Below, in pieces: positions 48,901 through 57,321 of a stretch of 57,881 nucleotides of DNA. Both the position numbers and the translations under genes were made by a program. Position 1 is the stretch's first letter; every line of letters starts with the position of its first letter. The notes beneath the pieces were generated by a model. It was given only the letters and a program-made list of their open reading frames with translations. It did not search any database and was not told the DNA's origin. The stretch is taken from assembly GCA_025360715.1 (NCBI GenBank), contig JANYBS010000129.1, positions 1 through 57,881 of the forward strand. Direction: 5' to 3'. This DNA is from Candidatus Eiseniibacteriota bacterium. Its GTDB lineage: Bacteria; Eisenbacteria; RBG-16-71-46.

Positions 48901-50599
48901 GCCCGACAATATCGTCGCTTGGTGGCCGCTCGATGAATCGACCGGCGCCGTGGCGCAGGAGATCGTCGCCGCGAACGACGGCCAGGATGTGAACGGCCCG
49001 CTCAAGCTCGCCGGCGCGGTCGGCAACGCGCGGCAGTTCAACGGCTCGAACTCCTACGTGCGCGTGAACGACGACCCCAAGATCGATCTGGGCACGGGCA
49101 ACCTCACGCTCGACGCATGGATCCAGACTTCGGCGAGCAATGCGTCGTATCAGGGCATTGTCGAGAAGCGCTCGCTGTCGCCCGACTTGGGCTATGCGCT
49201 CTACCTCAAGCAGGGCAAGCTTGCGCTGCTGCTCGGCGACGCCTCGACGAGCACCGAATACGTGGCCTCGAACACCGCCAACCTCGCCGACGGCAAGTGG
49301 CACCACGTTGCTGCGACGGAAGACCGCGGGAACTCCGCAGCGGGCACGACGCTCTATGCCGACGGTGTGCCGGTGATGGTGCTGCCTGGCTATACGGGTG
49401 GGAATGTGGATAACGCGGAGAAGTTGCTCATCGGCGCGATGGAGCCGTCGGCGTCGCCCTCGTGGTTCTTCAGTGGCATGATCGACGAAGTCGAGGTCTT
49501 CACACGCGCGCTGAGCGCCAGCGAGGTCTCGTCGATCTGGGGTTCGGGCGCTGCGGGCAAGTGCAAGGAACTCTCGCATGTGCCCACCGGCACGACGATC
49601 TGCAACGGCATGAACTACGTGTTGGTTCCTATCCAGATCTGCAACTTCACCAGCGCGAGCCAGACCTACACCCTGAGCTTCGCCAACGCTCCGGGCGCGG
49701 GGTGCACGATCGCCAGCGCGGGCATCTCGGTGTATGGCCAGAACAACAACCAGGTCACCGTGGGCACGGGCTGCCAGAACTTCACGCTCAAGGTCGACCG
49801 TCCCTCGGGCATGGGCCCCACCGACGTGGCCTGCTTCAGCGTGACCTCGATGAACACCTCGAATAACAGCACCCGTGTCTCGCACGGTTCCATCTGGGAC
49901 AACGAGAACGCCTGCCCGCACGCCACGAGCGGCGGGCTCACACCGGTCGGCGTCGCGTTGCCGGGCGCACTGTCCTTCGGCCTTACGAACACCTCGAGCG
50001 TGCCCCGACCCATTGACGTGACCATCGACGTCCGCGCGATCGATGCCACCCTGAGCGGTCCGGGTGGTCCCGGCGGTCCGGCGCCGGTAGTGAGTCTGAA
50101 CGGCCTGCCCCCCGGCGTGCCATTCACAGCCACGTACCTGCTGTCTGCCGGCGAGACGACCTCGATCCCGGTCTACGCGTCGTTCATGCAGCCGATGCCC
50201 TTCCATCTGTATGACGTCGTGCTCAGCACGGATTCGGACGGCGATGGCGTAACCGATGGGCAAGCGACCGCGGGACTCTTGTACAGCGACCGGCCGGTGC
50301 ATCTGACTGCGGTACCGACCGCGCCGTCCCCGGCTCGGTTCGAGCTCGTGAACGTGTCCCCCAATCCGTTCGCGCGCTTGCTCAGCGTCGAGTTCGAGCT
50401 GCCTCGGCCGGGGCGTGTGAAGCTCGCGCTCTATGATGTGAGCGGTCGGCGCGTACGAAACGTCCCGGAGGATGACCTGACGGCGGGGCGCAGCATGCGA
50501 ATGCTCGATGCTGGCGGGTTGCACAGCGGCGTCTACTTCGTGCGGTTGGAGATGGACGGCCAGGTGCGCAGCCGGCGAGTGGTCCTACTGAAGGAGTGA
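45923..50599 (+). CDS. Large secreted M43-type zinc metalloprotease with PKD, LamG and sorting-like domains
   Basis: 1558 residues; ATG 45923 is chosen for the GGGGAG 7 bases upstream (another ATG at 45917 is too close to it). A signal peptide (about 1-30) and propeptide lead into a pappalysin/cytophagalysin-type M43 domain. The zinc site is HEVGHYLDILH (His267, Glu268, His271, His277), with the Met-turn NFMDY (Met321). A PKD domain follows (about 355-445), then a long beta-propeller-like region (about 450-830), a second PKD (about 838-910, WSWDFGDNSALG) and a further Ig-like part. A LamG/concanavalin-like domain (about 994-1212, DNIVAWWPLDES ... DEVEVFTRALS) comes next, and a FlgD-like sorting tail at 1473-1558 (LYDVSGRR ... 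SGVYFVRL). It likely degrades extracellular protein. Confidence 0.9.
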   Translation: MPGRSPQCRATLIAIVMLLIFPLHAARASNAAPAALPDSLLGTEAAGEACGSEILLQAALARDPGLAARREVFENMLRVAQQNGLVPAPRLSAKSTNATIYTIPVVVHIIHSGVGGDPENISDAQVLSQIAAVNRDLQNTLLYPPPATNCQLQFCLASKDPSGNTVTGITRKLDPVNCVIQFGNLASETATKAIDYYPSNKYLNVWVVKQIAGGSGGIVGFAQFPGTVAAPLDGIVMDYRVMGANNTGYGTFPVLLPTYDQGKVFAHEVGHYLDILHTFHDGCTPGDLVADTPPEALNNWNCPTTTPTSCSNSGDPIHNFMDYTNDPCRWEFTPGQQSRMFAAISVYRAQLVSPTNLVTVGACPPSLFAVATASPSQTCVNSLVSLSAPACGGSCSYAWSMPGGTPPTSTGQFTSVTYASPGAHVVTLTMSNGTNTSIASTTVYVSACTPVTGACANWVFGNQIRLNFASGMPVAAGGTMNAGPEPSSQISSSSGSLLFYTDNKTIWNANNAVMANSATFTTLAGGNSAHTGALIVPRPSTPGQYFLFSVNEWEKRNTSANLNPLSITTIDATLNSGLGGVTSTCVPINLPVGVTTAPRGLLEGVTLIPHCNGTDWWLITCGADSTNTSRDWERFLYVTLITQSGAAATSTAYPIGFTGAGGGASAWGTITASKDGTKFAVCQGGAKSIHIYKFDRASGVPTLAIDTGDIGANQDVAFSPNGNIVYYTFLTGAYDSFANGLWGLRQLDLTTQQVRILRAPVQITGTGDVALGPDDKVYASRAGSTTLDCINFPDNFNLNDQNECGFNLGAIPLGSTTNAGGALPNVLSICSSSPPPAAFTYKVTNCKTVTFTSPNCGPTWSWDFGDNSALGSGQSVVHTYATSGTYQVKLTTSGAVPPTLTLPVTLASATAISITGPSSTCGGPSNYSVVGPSNFTYTWTITGGSPATATGNNVFVSWGLSSGIISVTGTDPATGCTSTAGLGLEACSQCTPPPDNIVAWWPLDESTGAVAQEIVAANDGQDVNGPLKLAGAVGNARQFNGSNSYVRVNDDPKIDLGTGNLTLDAWIQTSASNASYQGIVEKRSLSPDLGYALYLKQGKLALLLGDASTSTEYVASNTANLADGKWHHVAATEDRGNSAAGTTLYADGVPVMVLPGYTGGNVDNAEKLLIGAMEPSASPSWFFSGMIDEVEVFTRALSASEVSSIWGSGAAGKCKELSHVPTGTTICNGMNYVLVPIQICNFTSASQTYTLSFANAPGAGCTIASAGISVYGQNNNQVTVGTGCQNFTLKVDRPSGMGPTDVACFSVTSMNTSNNSTRVSHGSIWDNENACPHATSGGLTPVGVALPGALSFGLTNTSSVPRPIDVTIDVRAIDATLSGPGGPGGPAPVVSLNGLPPGVPFTATYLLSAGETTSIPVYASFMQPMPFHLYDVVLSTDSDGDGVTDGQATAGLLYSDRPVHLTAVPTAPSPARFELVNVSPNPFARLLSVEFELPRPGRVKLALYDVSGRRVRNVPEDDLTAGRSMRMLDAGGLHSGVYFVRLEMDGQVRSRRVVLLKE

Positions 50600-50803
50600 C
50601 GTTTGCATCGGGGCGGCGCAAAGGCCGGTGTGGCCAGCGTGCGAGCCGGGCTGGGCGCGCTGGCGGGCGTCAGCCTCGCCGACACTTACGCAGGCGTGCG
50701 TGCGTCGTCCAATGGCCACACCCCATCGATCAAGCCCTTGAATCGGCGCGGGCTGCGTGCGCCGCGCAGGGGATCACGAAGGCAGCGGCGACAAGGCCGG
50801 AGA

Positions 50804-51721
50804 TCAGCGAAGCACGGCCAGCCGTCGCACCAGCACGCGGCCCGCGACGTCGAGCCTGGCAAAGTACAGCCCCGGCTCCACCCTGCTGGCCGCAGCATCG
50901 TGAAGGTCCTAGGTCGCGGTGTATTCGCCCGCATCGCGTGCGTCACGCACCAGTTCACGCATCAGCCGGCCCGAGGCGTCGTAGACGCTCAGCTGGACCA
51001 ACGCCGTGTGAGGCAGCGCGAATCGCAGCGTCGCCCCGGTACTCGCCGGGTTCGGAACCGGCGCCGAGAATGCCGGTTCGCGAGGACTGGCCCGCGGCTC
51101 GATCCCCAGCGTGCCCACTGGTACGACCACGCTGGCCGGCGATTCATTGCCGTGGATGTCGATCGCGGTGAGCTTGTAGATATAGAGCGAGCCGACGATA
51201 TCGATGTAGCCCGTGTCCGGTAGTGCCGCGAGGAGGCTCGCGCCGCTCGGCACGAATGCCAGCGACGTTCCGCGATAGCGCCAGTAGCCGGCAAGGTCGG
51301 CTTCGAGATTCCGGTCCCAGTGCAGACGCGTGCTCCCCGCCGCCTATTGCGCCGTGAATGGCGCGGGCGTGACCGGCGGGATGTTGTCGACCGAGTAGCC
51401 ACTGTCGGGATTCGAGCCCCAGAAGGCGGCCGACCAGGCCGAATGCGCTTCGACCATGAAGACGGTGCGCGGGTTGCTCGATCCCGTCGAATCGAGCGTG
51501 GTCGCTGCGATATAACTGTATTGCGCGCTCGCGTTCGCATTCTGGGTCGCGAGATATTCCCACGCGAAACCCTGCGCCGCCGACGGCGCGAAGAGCCGGC
51601 CAGGCGCCGCCGTGCGCGCATCGAACTCCGCACCGCTCGCGGCCCAGCGCGCGCCCGCGCGTACGGCTTTGGCGGCAGCGGCGGGCAGGACATGACGCGG
51701 AGAATGTTGACAAGCATCCTA
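50804..51721 (-). pseudogene. Decayed secreted protein fragment with FN3 and sorting-like tail
   Basis: On the - strand one frame encodes, in order, EYLATQNANASAQYSYIAAT, an FN3-like segment (DNIPPVTPAPFTAQ, stop, STRLHWDRNLEADLAGY ... YKLTAIDIHGNESP) and a complete FlgD-like tail (PVPNPASTGATLRFAL, VYDASGRLMREL, GLYFARLDVAGR), ending at TGA 50804-50806. The frame is cut by TAG at 51344-51346 and TAG at 50909-50911 and bounded by TAG at 51719-51721. It lacks a signal peptide and start. It resembles the FN3 plus tail of the intact gene at 52291, so it is probably a dead paralogue or 3' remnant. The 50600-50803 interval shows nothing else. Confidence 0.75.
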
Positions 51722-51892
51722 CGCACCCGGGAAAAGCGCTACGGAACAACGATCTGCGCGCGTCACTGAGCATTGGGTCAGATGCCGCATGGCACGGACT
51801 CCCGTGCAAATGCCCCCCCCTGAGGAGCCCGGCCACTGGGCGCATTTCTGGCCCGCCAGCGTCACGAAGGCAGCGACGCCGTTCGCACGTCC

Positions 51893-51954
51893 TCAGTGCA
51901 CGGCCTTGATGTACCCCCAGCCCTGCTGCTCCTTCATGACGATGTCGTGGATCC
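51893..51954 (-). pseudogene. Remnant of a DsrE-like gene 3' end
   Basis: These 62 bases encode, on -, DIVMKEQQGWGYIKAVH and stop. This is nearly identical to the last residues of the intact DsrE-like protein at 55992-56420, and the DNA is also close over the same stretch. Upstream the similarity stops abruptly. The rest of 51722-52290 contains no recognisable gene. Confidence 0.75.
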
Positions 51955-52290
51955 CACATCCTCTGGTGGAGGACATTCGCGAAAGGACTCACCGGCGGCG
52001 AGGGGGCATGCGCAGCGGCGAGGCAAATGATCCGGCACGAACGCCGCGGCGGCGCCCACGCGAACGCCATCAAGTCCAGCCCGGCGTACGGCCGAGCGGG
52101 CATGAGATATCGGCTCCAGTGTGGGCACTGCATGGCGAGGCGTGGGATGAAGGCAACAAAGGCTTGGGCGGTTCGCAGAATTGATGCTCCCGCATGCGCG
52201 GGCAGCGCGTATCATCATTGCGTCACCCCCCTGAGCTCTGGCGGCGCCACGCCCGGGCAGGGCTCCGCCCCTTGGCGCGCCGGAGAACCC

Positions 52291-54777
52291 ATGCGTCGCT
52301 CACGCCTTAGCCTGCTCTCGGCGCTGCCGGTCGCCGCCTTGCTCCTCGCCTCGCCCGCGCGCTCCCAGTGGGCGGACAACGGGGTCAATGTCTGCGCAGC
52401 CCGTTACACGCAATCCCTTCCCCGGACACTTGCCGACGGCAATGGCGGCGTGTTCATCGTGTGGACGGATGTCCGCACGAGCGCTGGCACGGGTAGCGCG
52501 GGATTCCGCGACATCTATGCGCAGCACCTGGACGCGAGCGGCGCGGTGGTGACGCCTTGGCCGGTGGATGGCATCGCCATCTGCGACGCCGTGGGCGACC
52601 AGCAACTCCCGGCGCTCACGAACGACGGCCAAGGCGGGTTCATCGTCGCTTGGCAGGATCATCGCGGCACCGATACCGACATCTACGCGAGCCACTTCAA
52701 CAGCGACGGGACTCTCGCGGGCGGCTGGATCAAGAACGGCAATGCGATCTGTACCGCAGCCGGTGAGCAGGTGACGCCCTGCCTGGCAGCCGACCTGCGC
52801 TCCGGCGCGTACCTCGCGTGGGCCGACTCGCGCGACGGCACATACGATATCCGCGCGCTGCACCTGAATGGCGACGGCGGTATCTACGCACCTCCCGCGC
52901 AGGCGCAAGCCACGCAGGTGCAGGCACCGCCGCAAGGCAACCTGATCTGCGGCGCGGCGGGCGACCAGGGCGCACCTGTCGCGATCGCAGACGATGCGGG
53001 CAATGCCATCGTGGTCTGGCAGGACACGCGTGTGGCGACTTCCGATATCTACGGGATGCGTGTGCTCGAGAACGGACTGGCCGACCCCACATGGACCGTC
53101 AACGGCATCCTCGTGAGCAATTCCGCACTCGGCAACGACATCCGCCCGCGCGTGGTCAGTGATGACGCGGGCGGCGCCATCGTCTCGTGGACTTCGAGCG
53201 ACCTGCAGGCGGTCATGGCGCAGCGCCTTACCCGGCAGGGCAAGATCTCCTGGGCGCCCGAAGGCGTCATCGCCGGCGGAGGCGTAGGCACCCAAGCGTT
53301 CCCGATCGCCCGAGATGGCTCGGGCGGGGTCTTTGTGGCTTCGACCAGTAATCCCTATGTCTACATCCAGCACCTGAACGGTGCGGGGGCCATCGTGCCC
53401 GGCTGGCCCACGACCGGGTTCCGGTTCGCGGCAGCGAGTAGCCCGACGGTCTACGCGCTGCTCGAAGACGGCGCCGGCGGCACCTACGTGGCGTGTATCG
53501 AGAACCAGAACGTGATGATGCAGAGGGTCTCGGGCGCCGGCGCGATCGTCACCGCCTGGCCGGCCACGGGGCAGATCGTGTGCGCCGTGCCCACGTTCTC
53601 GGCGACCGCTCCCGCGCTCGTGAGCGACGCTGCAGGCGGCGCGATCGTGGCCTGGCAGGATAGCCGCCCCGGCCCGTTGCAGAACGGAGTACCGACCGAC
53701 GACATCTACGCACAACGCGTGCTACCGATGGGGTTGCCCGCCATGTACCTGGGCGCACTGACCTCAGTGGCCGATGTGGCCGCCGACCAGGGGGGCTGGG
53801 TGACGCTCGGCCTTCAGGCCGCAACGGCCGACTGGCAGGCGATCCTGCCCGGCGTCACGGGCTACAACGTCTGGAGGTTGGTGGGCGCTGCGCAGAGCGC
53901 GCCTGGTGCGCTCGCACCCGCCGCCGACGGGCCCGCCGCCGTCGAGCGCTCGGCGACCACTCCAGTGCTGCTCCGGGCCGAGCAGGCCGCGAGTGCGGGT
54001 TTCCCGCCCGGCAACTGGCAGTCGCTCGGCTTCAACGCCGCGACGCAGAGCAAGACGTATGGCTTGCTTGAGCCCACACGTAACGACTCCACCTCGGCGG
54101 GCCTGGCATCCGAGACCTATGTGGTGACCATCCACACGCCATCGCCTGCGCAGTACACGGTGACGGCGCCGCTCAGTGGTCACTCGGCCGACAACCTGCC
54201 GCCGGCGGCGCCGCTCAATCTGGCCGCTATGCGTGCGGCGACGGGCGGCCTTGACCTGGCGTGGAGCGCAAACACCGAACGCGATCTTGCGGGCTACTCG
54301 GTGTATCGCGGCAGCACTGCGGCGTTCACGCCGCAGCCGGGCAATCGCATCGGCACACCGGCGCTGAGCGCATTCCGCGACGACAGCTTCATCGCCGGCT
54401 CGTGGTACAAGGTGACCGCGCGCGATCGTCACGGCAACGAGTCACCGGTGGCTGTTCTGGGATCAGCGCAGATCGTCGGCGCGCCCAGCCCTGCCGCGAA
54501 CGTGGACTTCCTCGCCCGCCCCGCACCCGACCCATTCACACACTCGACCACCGTCAACTTTGGCTTGGCACACGCCGGCAACGCGGAGCTGACTGTGCAG
54601 GACATCGCCGGGCGTCGTGTGCGTACGCTCCTCTCGGGAACGCATGCGGCCGGGCAATTCACGGTTCATTGGAACGGAAGCGACGACGCGGGCCGAGTAT
54701 TGCCGCCCGGCTTATATCTGGTGCGCTTACGGTACGAGGGCGGTCAGGCCGTTCGCAGGATCGCGCGCGTGGAATGA
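52291..54777 (+). CDS. Secreted repeat protein with FN3 and FlgD-like sorting-like tail
   Basis: 828 residues; GGAGA lies just upstream of ATG 52291 and a signal peptide (1-25, ending SPARS) follows. Residues about 30-490 contain five to six ~60-residue repeats with the pattern P-A-L-x-x-D-(A/G)-x-G-G-x-(I/F)-V-(A/V)-W-(Q/T)-D-x-R...D-I-Y-A, suggestive of a beta-propeller. Then come a linker, an FN3-like domain (about 633-726, PAAPLNLAAMRAATGGL ... YKVTARDRHGNESP) and the sorting tail (about 735-828, VQDIAGRRVRTLLSGTH, GLYLVRL). It probably acts on the cell surface. The function is unknown, but it is one of several exported proteins with the same tail. Confidence 0.85.
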   Translation: MRRSRLSLLSALPVAALLLASPARSQWADNGVNVCAARYTQSLPRTLADGNGGVFIVWTDVRTSAGTGSAGFRDIYAQHLDASGAVVTPWPVDGIAICDAVGDQQLPALTNDGQGGFIVAWQDHRGTDTDIYASHFNSDGTLAGGWIKNGNAICTAAGEQVTPCLAADLRSGAYLAWADSRDGTYDIRALHLNGDGGIYAPPAQAQATQVQAPPQGNLICGAAGDQGAPVAIADDAGNAIVVWQDTRVATSDIYGMRVLENGLADPTWTVNGILVSNSALGNDIRPRVVSDDAGGAIVSWTSSDLQAVMAQRLTRQGKISWAPEGVIAGGGVGTQAFPIARDGSGGVFVASTSNPYVYIQHLNGAGAIVPGWPTTGFRFAAASSPTVYALLEDGAGGTYVACIENQNVMMQRVSGAGAIVTAWPATGQIVCAVPTFSATAPALVSDAAGGAIVAWQDSRPGPLQNGVPTDDIYAQRVLPMGLPAMYLGALTSVADVAADQGGWVTLGLQAATADWQAILPGVTGYNVWRLVGAAQSAPGALAPAADGPAAVERSATTPVLLRAEQAASAGFPPGNWQSLGFNAATQSKTYGLLEPTRNDSTSAGLASETYVVTIHTPSPAQYTVTAPLSGHSADNLPPAAPLNLAAMRAATGGLDLAWSANTERDLAGYSVYRGSTAAFTPQPGNRIGTPALSAFRDDSFIAGSWYKVTARDRHGNESPVAVLGSAQIVGAPSPAANVDFLARPAPDPFTHSTTVNFGLAHAGNAELTVQDIAGRRVRTLLSGTHAAGQFTVHWNGSDDAGRVLPPGLYLVRLRYEGGQAVRRIARVE

Positions 54778-54823
54778 AGTTCGTCTCGATATTCTGCGGG
54801 GGATCTCGACGGGAGCGGAAGCG

Positions 54824-55915
54824 ATGGGCATGACCCACCGCCTCGCGGCGACGTTCCTTGCGCACGGCCACTCGATCGATCACTACGCCGACCGCGTCCG
54901 CGCCGAGTGCATGGGCACCTTTCCCGAAGGCGATCTCTTCCCCTTCGTCTTTCCTGCGCTCAGCCTGGCCACACTCGTGCGCGAAGGCCAGGTGGAGATG
55001 TCGCAGGCACAGGCGGCCAGCGCTTCGCTGATGGATCGGGCAAGGGGCGAAGTGATCGGCCTCCTGGGCGATATCCCGGCCATGCAACCCGGCATCCGCC
55101 AGAGCGTCTATCTGGGGTGGCTGGCACTGGGATTCGGCATCCAGCGCGCGGTGTTCGGTGACGAACGCCACGATGACGAGCGTCGCCACCTCTGCAATAT
55201 TCTATTGGCGGAGCTCGAAACGCGCCGCGGCGCACCGCTCGACTCATTCCCCAACGCGTGCTGGCCGTTCGACACGATACCTCCGCTCGTGGCGCTGCAG
55301 GTGTCCGACCGGCTCGACCGCTCTGCGGTGGCAGCGCCCGCCATCAAGCGCCACCTCGACTGGATCGCCGAGCAGGGCACGGACCCGTCCCTGAGACTGC
55401 CGTGGAGCAAGATCTCGATCAACGGCAGCGACGCGCCGCAACCTCCTCGCGGCTGTGACCTGTCGCTGCGCATGGGGCTCATGCGCATGCTCGACCCCGC
55501 CGCCGCGCGCACACTCTACCGCTCGTACGTGCGTGCTTACTGGCGCGAGCTCGGGGTGATGGCCGGATTCCGCGAGTATCCGCGCGGTCACGTTGGCGGC
55601 ACGGACGCGGACTCCGGGCCGATCGTCGAAGGAATCGGCATGGCCGCGACCGCTTTCGGCATCGGCGCCGCCGAAGCCATGGGTGATCGCTGGCGAAGCT
55701 GGCGGCTGCGCTCGCAGCTCTCAGTGGTCAGCGCAGCGCTCGGGCTCTTCTCACGGTGCAACGGGCAGACGTTCCTCCGTCCGCAGCTTGGCGACTTCGC
55801 GGAACTCCATGACCCGCAGGCGGTGACGGGGTTCCTCTTCGGCGACGCCTGTTTGTTCCTGACGCTGGTGTGGCCCACGCGCTGGCGCGAGGAGTGGCTG
55901 CCGCCCGCAAGCTGA
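54824..55915 (+). CDS. Hypothetical alpha-helical protein
   Basis: 363 residues from ATG 54824 (GGGAG about 9 bases upstream; ATG 54830 is an alternative). No signal peptide or membrane helix is obvious. The sequence is rich in helices with Trp, His and Arg (YLGWLALGFGIQRAVFGDE, RSYVRAYWRELGVMAGFRE) and a conserved-looking HVGGTDADSGPIVEG motif. The pattern hints at an alpha/alpha-toroid fold as in some isomerases and dehydratases, but I cannot name the family. It starts 46 bases after the previous stop and may be co-transcribed. Confidence 0.6.
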   Translation: MGMTHRLAATFLAHGHSIDHYADRVRAECMGTFPEGDLFPFVFPALSLATLVREGQVEMSQAQAASASLMDRARGEVIGLLGDIPAMQPGIRQSVYLGWLALGFGIQRAVFGDERHDDERRHLCNILLAELETRRGAPLDSFPNACWPFDTIPPLVALQVSDRLDRSAVAAPAIKRHLDWIAEQGTDPSLRLPWSKISINGSDAPQPPRGCDLSLRMGLMRMLDPAAARTLYRSYVRAYWRELGVMAGFREYPRGHVGGTDADSGPIVEGIGMAATAFGIGAAEAMGDRWRSWRLRSQLSVVSAALGLFSRCNGQTFLRPQLGDFAELHDPQAVTGFLFGDACLFLTLVWPTRWREEWLPPAS

Positions 55916-55991
55916 CCGCCCGTGAGCTTTGCGTGCGACGGGTCGCCTGCGTGGAATAGGCGGGCATCAGACGCTGCTCCCCGTGCATGCT

Positions 55992-56420
55992 TCAGTGCAC
56001 GGCTTTGATATACCCCCAGCCCTGCTGCTCCTTCGTGACGATCTCGCGGATACCGTCGGGCACGGTCTGCACGGCGCCGATGAGTTGCTCACGCGCGATG
56101 CCGTTGTTCTTGAGCGCCACTTGGCAGACCTTGAAGACGACGCGCGGATTCTTGGCGGCCTCCTGCACGTCGGCGATGCGTGTCGAGCGCTCCGGCATGA
56201 CCAGCTCGAACCCCTTGCCATACATGACGACTTCGATCTCGGCATCGGGGCTGGAGGTGGAGATCTCACGAACCCAGCGCATGACCGCTTTCTGGTCGAG
56301 GCTGTCGCGACTGGTCAGGTCGAAGACCACGCGATAGGAGTGGTCCTTGGCGAGCGCCGCCCCGGGCAGGCATCCAACGCCCAAGAGCGCAAGCGCGATG
56401 ACACAGAACAGGCGTCGCAT
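55992..56420 (-). CDS. Exported DsrE/DsrF-like protein
   Basis: 142 residues from ATG 56420 (GGAGGGAG upstream). A signal peptide (1-24, ending AALA) precedes a DsrE/YchN-type alpha/beta domain. It has the family's VMYGKGFEL strand-turn and a conserved-position cysteine in VVFKVCQVALKNNGI, followed by DGIREIVTKEQQGWGYIKA. Cytoplasmic DsrE-type proteins relay sulfur as persulfide on this cysteine, and an exported form would do so in the periplasm. It is the last gene of the operon with the dihaem cytochrome (19-base gap). A remnant of a related gene lies at 51893. Confidence 0.82.
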   Translation of the reverse strand: MRRLFCVIALALLGVGCLPGAALAKDHSYRVVFDLTSRDSLDQKAVMRWVREISTSSPDAEIEVVMYGKGFELVMPERSTRIADVQEAAKNPRVVFKVCQVALKNNGIAREQLIGAVQTVPDGIREIVTKEQQGWGYIKAVH

Positions 56421-56439
56421 GATTGCTCCCTCCTCTCGA

Positions 56440-57321
56440 TCACTTCGGCTTGTGTTGCGCGGCGAGCGTCGGATAGGCCGCGTCGTCGGGCGGGTCGCCA
56501 TTCGGCCAGTCGAGTTCCTTGTGAGGCGTGTCCGGCCGGCGGTGCGAAAGCACGAAGGCCGCCACGTCGTACGCCTGCTGGTCGGTGAGCAGGCCCGGGC
56601 GATCGAAAGGCATGTTCCAGCGGATGAACGCCGCGGCCGTGTTGAGCCGTGACATCCCCGCGCCGATCGCGAACGAACGCGAGCCCCAGAGCGGCGGCGC
56701 CAACTGCGTGCCTGCCCCTTGTGGCCCGTGGCAACGCACACAGTTCTCCGAAAAGATGCCCGCTCCAGACTTGGCGTCGGCTGCGCGGGGTGTGAGTTTT
56801 CGGTAACCGAGCCAAGCAGGCCTCGGCCCGTGAGACACGCCCGTGGACAGGAACGCCATGTACGAGATGATGTCGGCCATGTCGCGCCCGTCTGCGGCGA
56901 GCGGCGTACCGTTGAGGCTTCGCCGCAGGCATTCGTTGACTCGGTCCTCGAGACGGATCACGCGCCCGGCGCGTGCGTTGTACTGCGGAAAGCTTGCGAA
57001 CGAGCCGACCCAAGGGCCCGACGAAGCCAGCGTGCCCGCTTCGCGGTGGCAGTTCGTGCAAGTGAGTTTGTTGCCCACGTGTCCCGGCAGCGAGTCGGCC
57101 GCGTGCAAGACGATCTCGCGCCCGCGCCGGATCGAGACACCCATCGCGCCCACCGGCATGGTCGAGTCGGCGGGCACGCTGTAGCCAGCGGGAACCGGGA
57201 ATGCGACTTGGGCGCGCAAGCCGGGCACTCCCAGCGCACCGATGGCGCAGGCCGCGGCGGCGACGATCAAGAAGACGGCGCCCGCACTGCGAGCGCCGTC
57301 CCGAGTCCAGGGCGGCATCAT
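56440..57321 (-). CDS. tsdA: TsdA-type dihaem cytochrome c (thiosulfate dehydrogenase family)
   Basis: 293 residues; ATG 57321 overlaps the upstream stop (ATGA). An N-terminal signal anchor precedes two c-type haem sites: CTNCH (Cys88, Cys91, His92) and CVRCH (Cys194, Cys197, His198). The surroundings match TsdA: GREIVLHAADSLPGHVGNKL before haem 1, FPQYNARAGRVIRLEDRVN between, and APPLWGSRSFAIGAGMSRL after haem 2. Cys131, 39 residues after His92, is well placed to be the unusual Cys axial ligand of the active-site haem. TsdA couples two thiosulfates to tetrathionate, or runs in reverse. Direction cannot be told from sequence. Confidence 0.9.
   Translation of the reverse strand: MMPPWTRDGARSAGAVFLIVAAAACAIGALGVPGLRAQVAFPVPAGYSVPADSTMPVGAMGVSIRRGREIVLHAADSLPGHVGNKLTCTNCHREAGTLASSGPWVGSFASFPQYNARAGRVIRLEDRVNECLRRSLNGTPLAADGRDMADIISYMAFLSTGVSHGPRPAWLGYRKLTPRAADAKSGAGIFSENCVRCHGPQGAGTQLAPPLWGSRSFAIGAGMSRLNTAAAFIRWNMPFDRPGLLTDQQAYDVAAFVLSHRRPDTPHKELDWPNGDPPDDAAYPTLAAQHKPK

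Noticed and set aside
47042-50524. 1160-residue open frame on - opposite the metalloprotease
   Set aside because: Long but featureless and Arg-rich; the + strand gene has zinc-site, PKD, LamG and sorting motifs.
51144-52133. 329-residue open frame on - upstream of the decayed sorting-domain gene
   Set aside because: A different frame from the recognisable remnant, with shadow-like composition.
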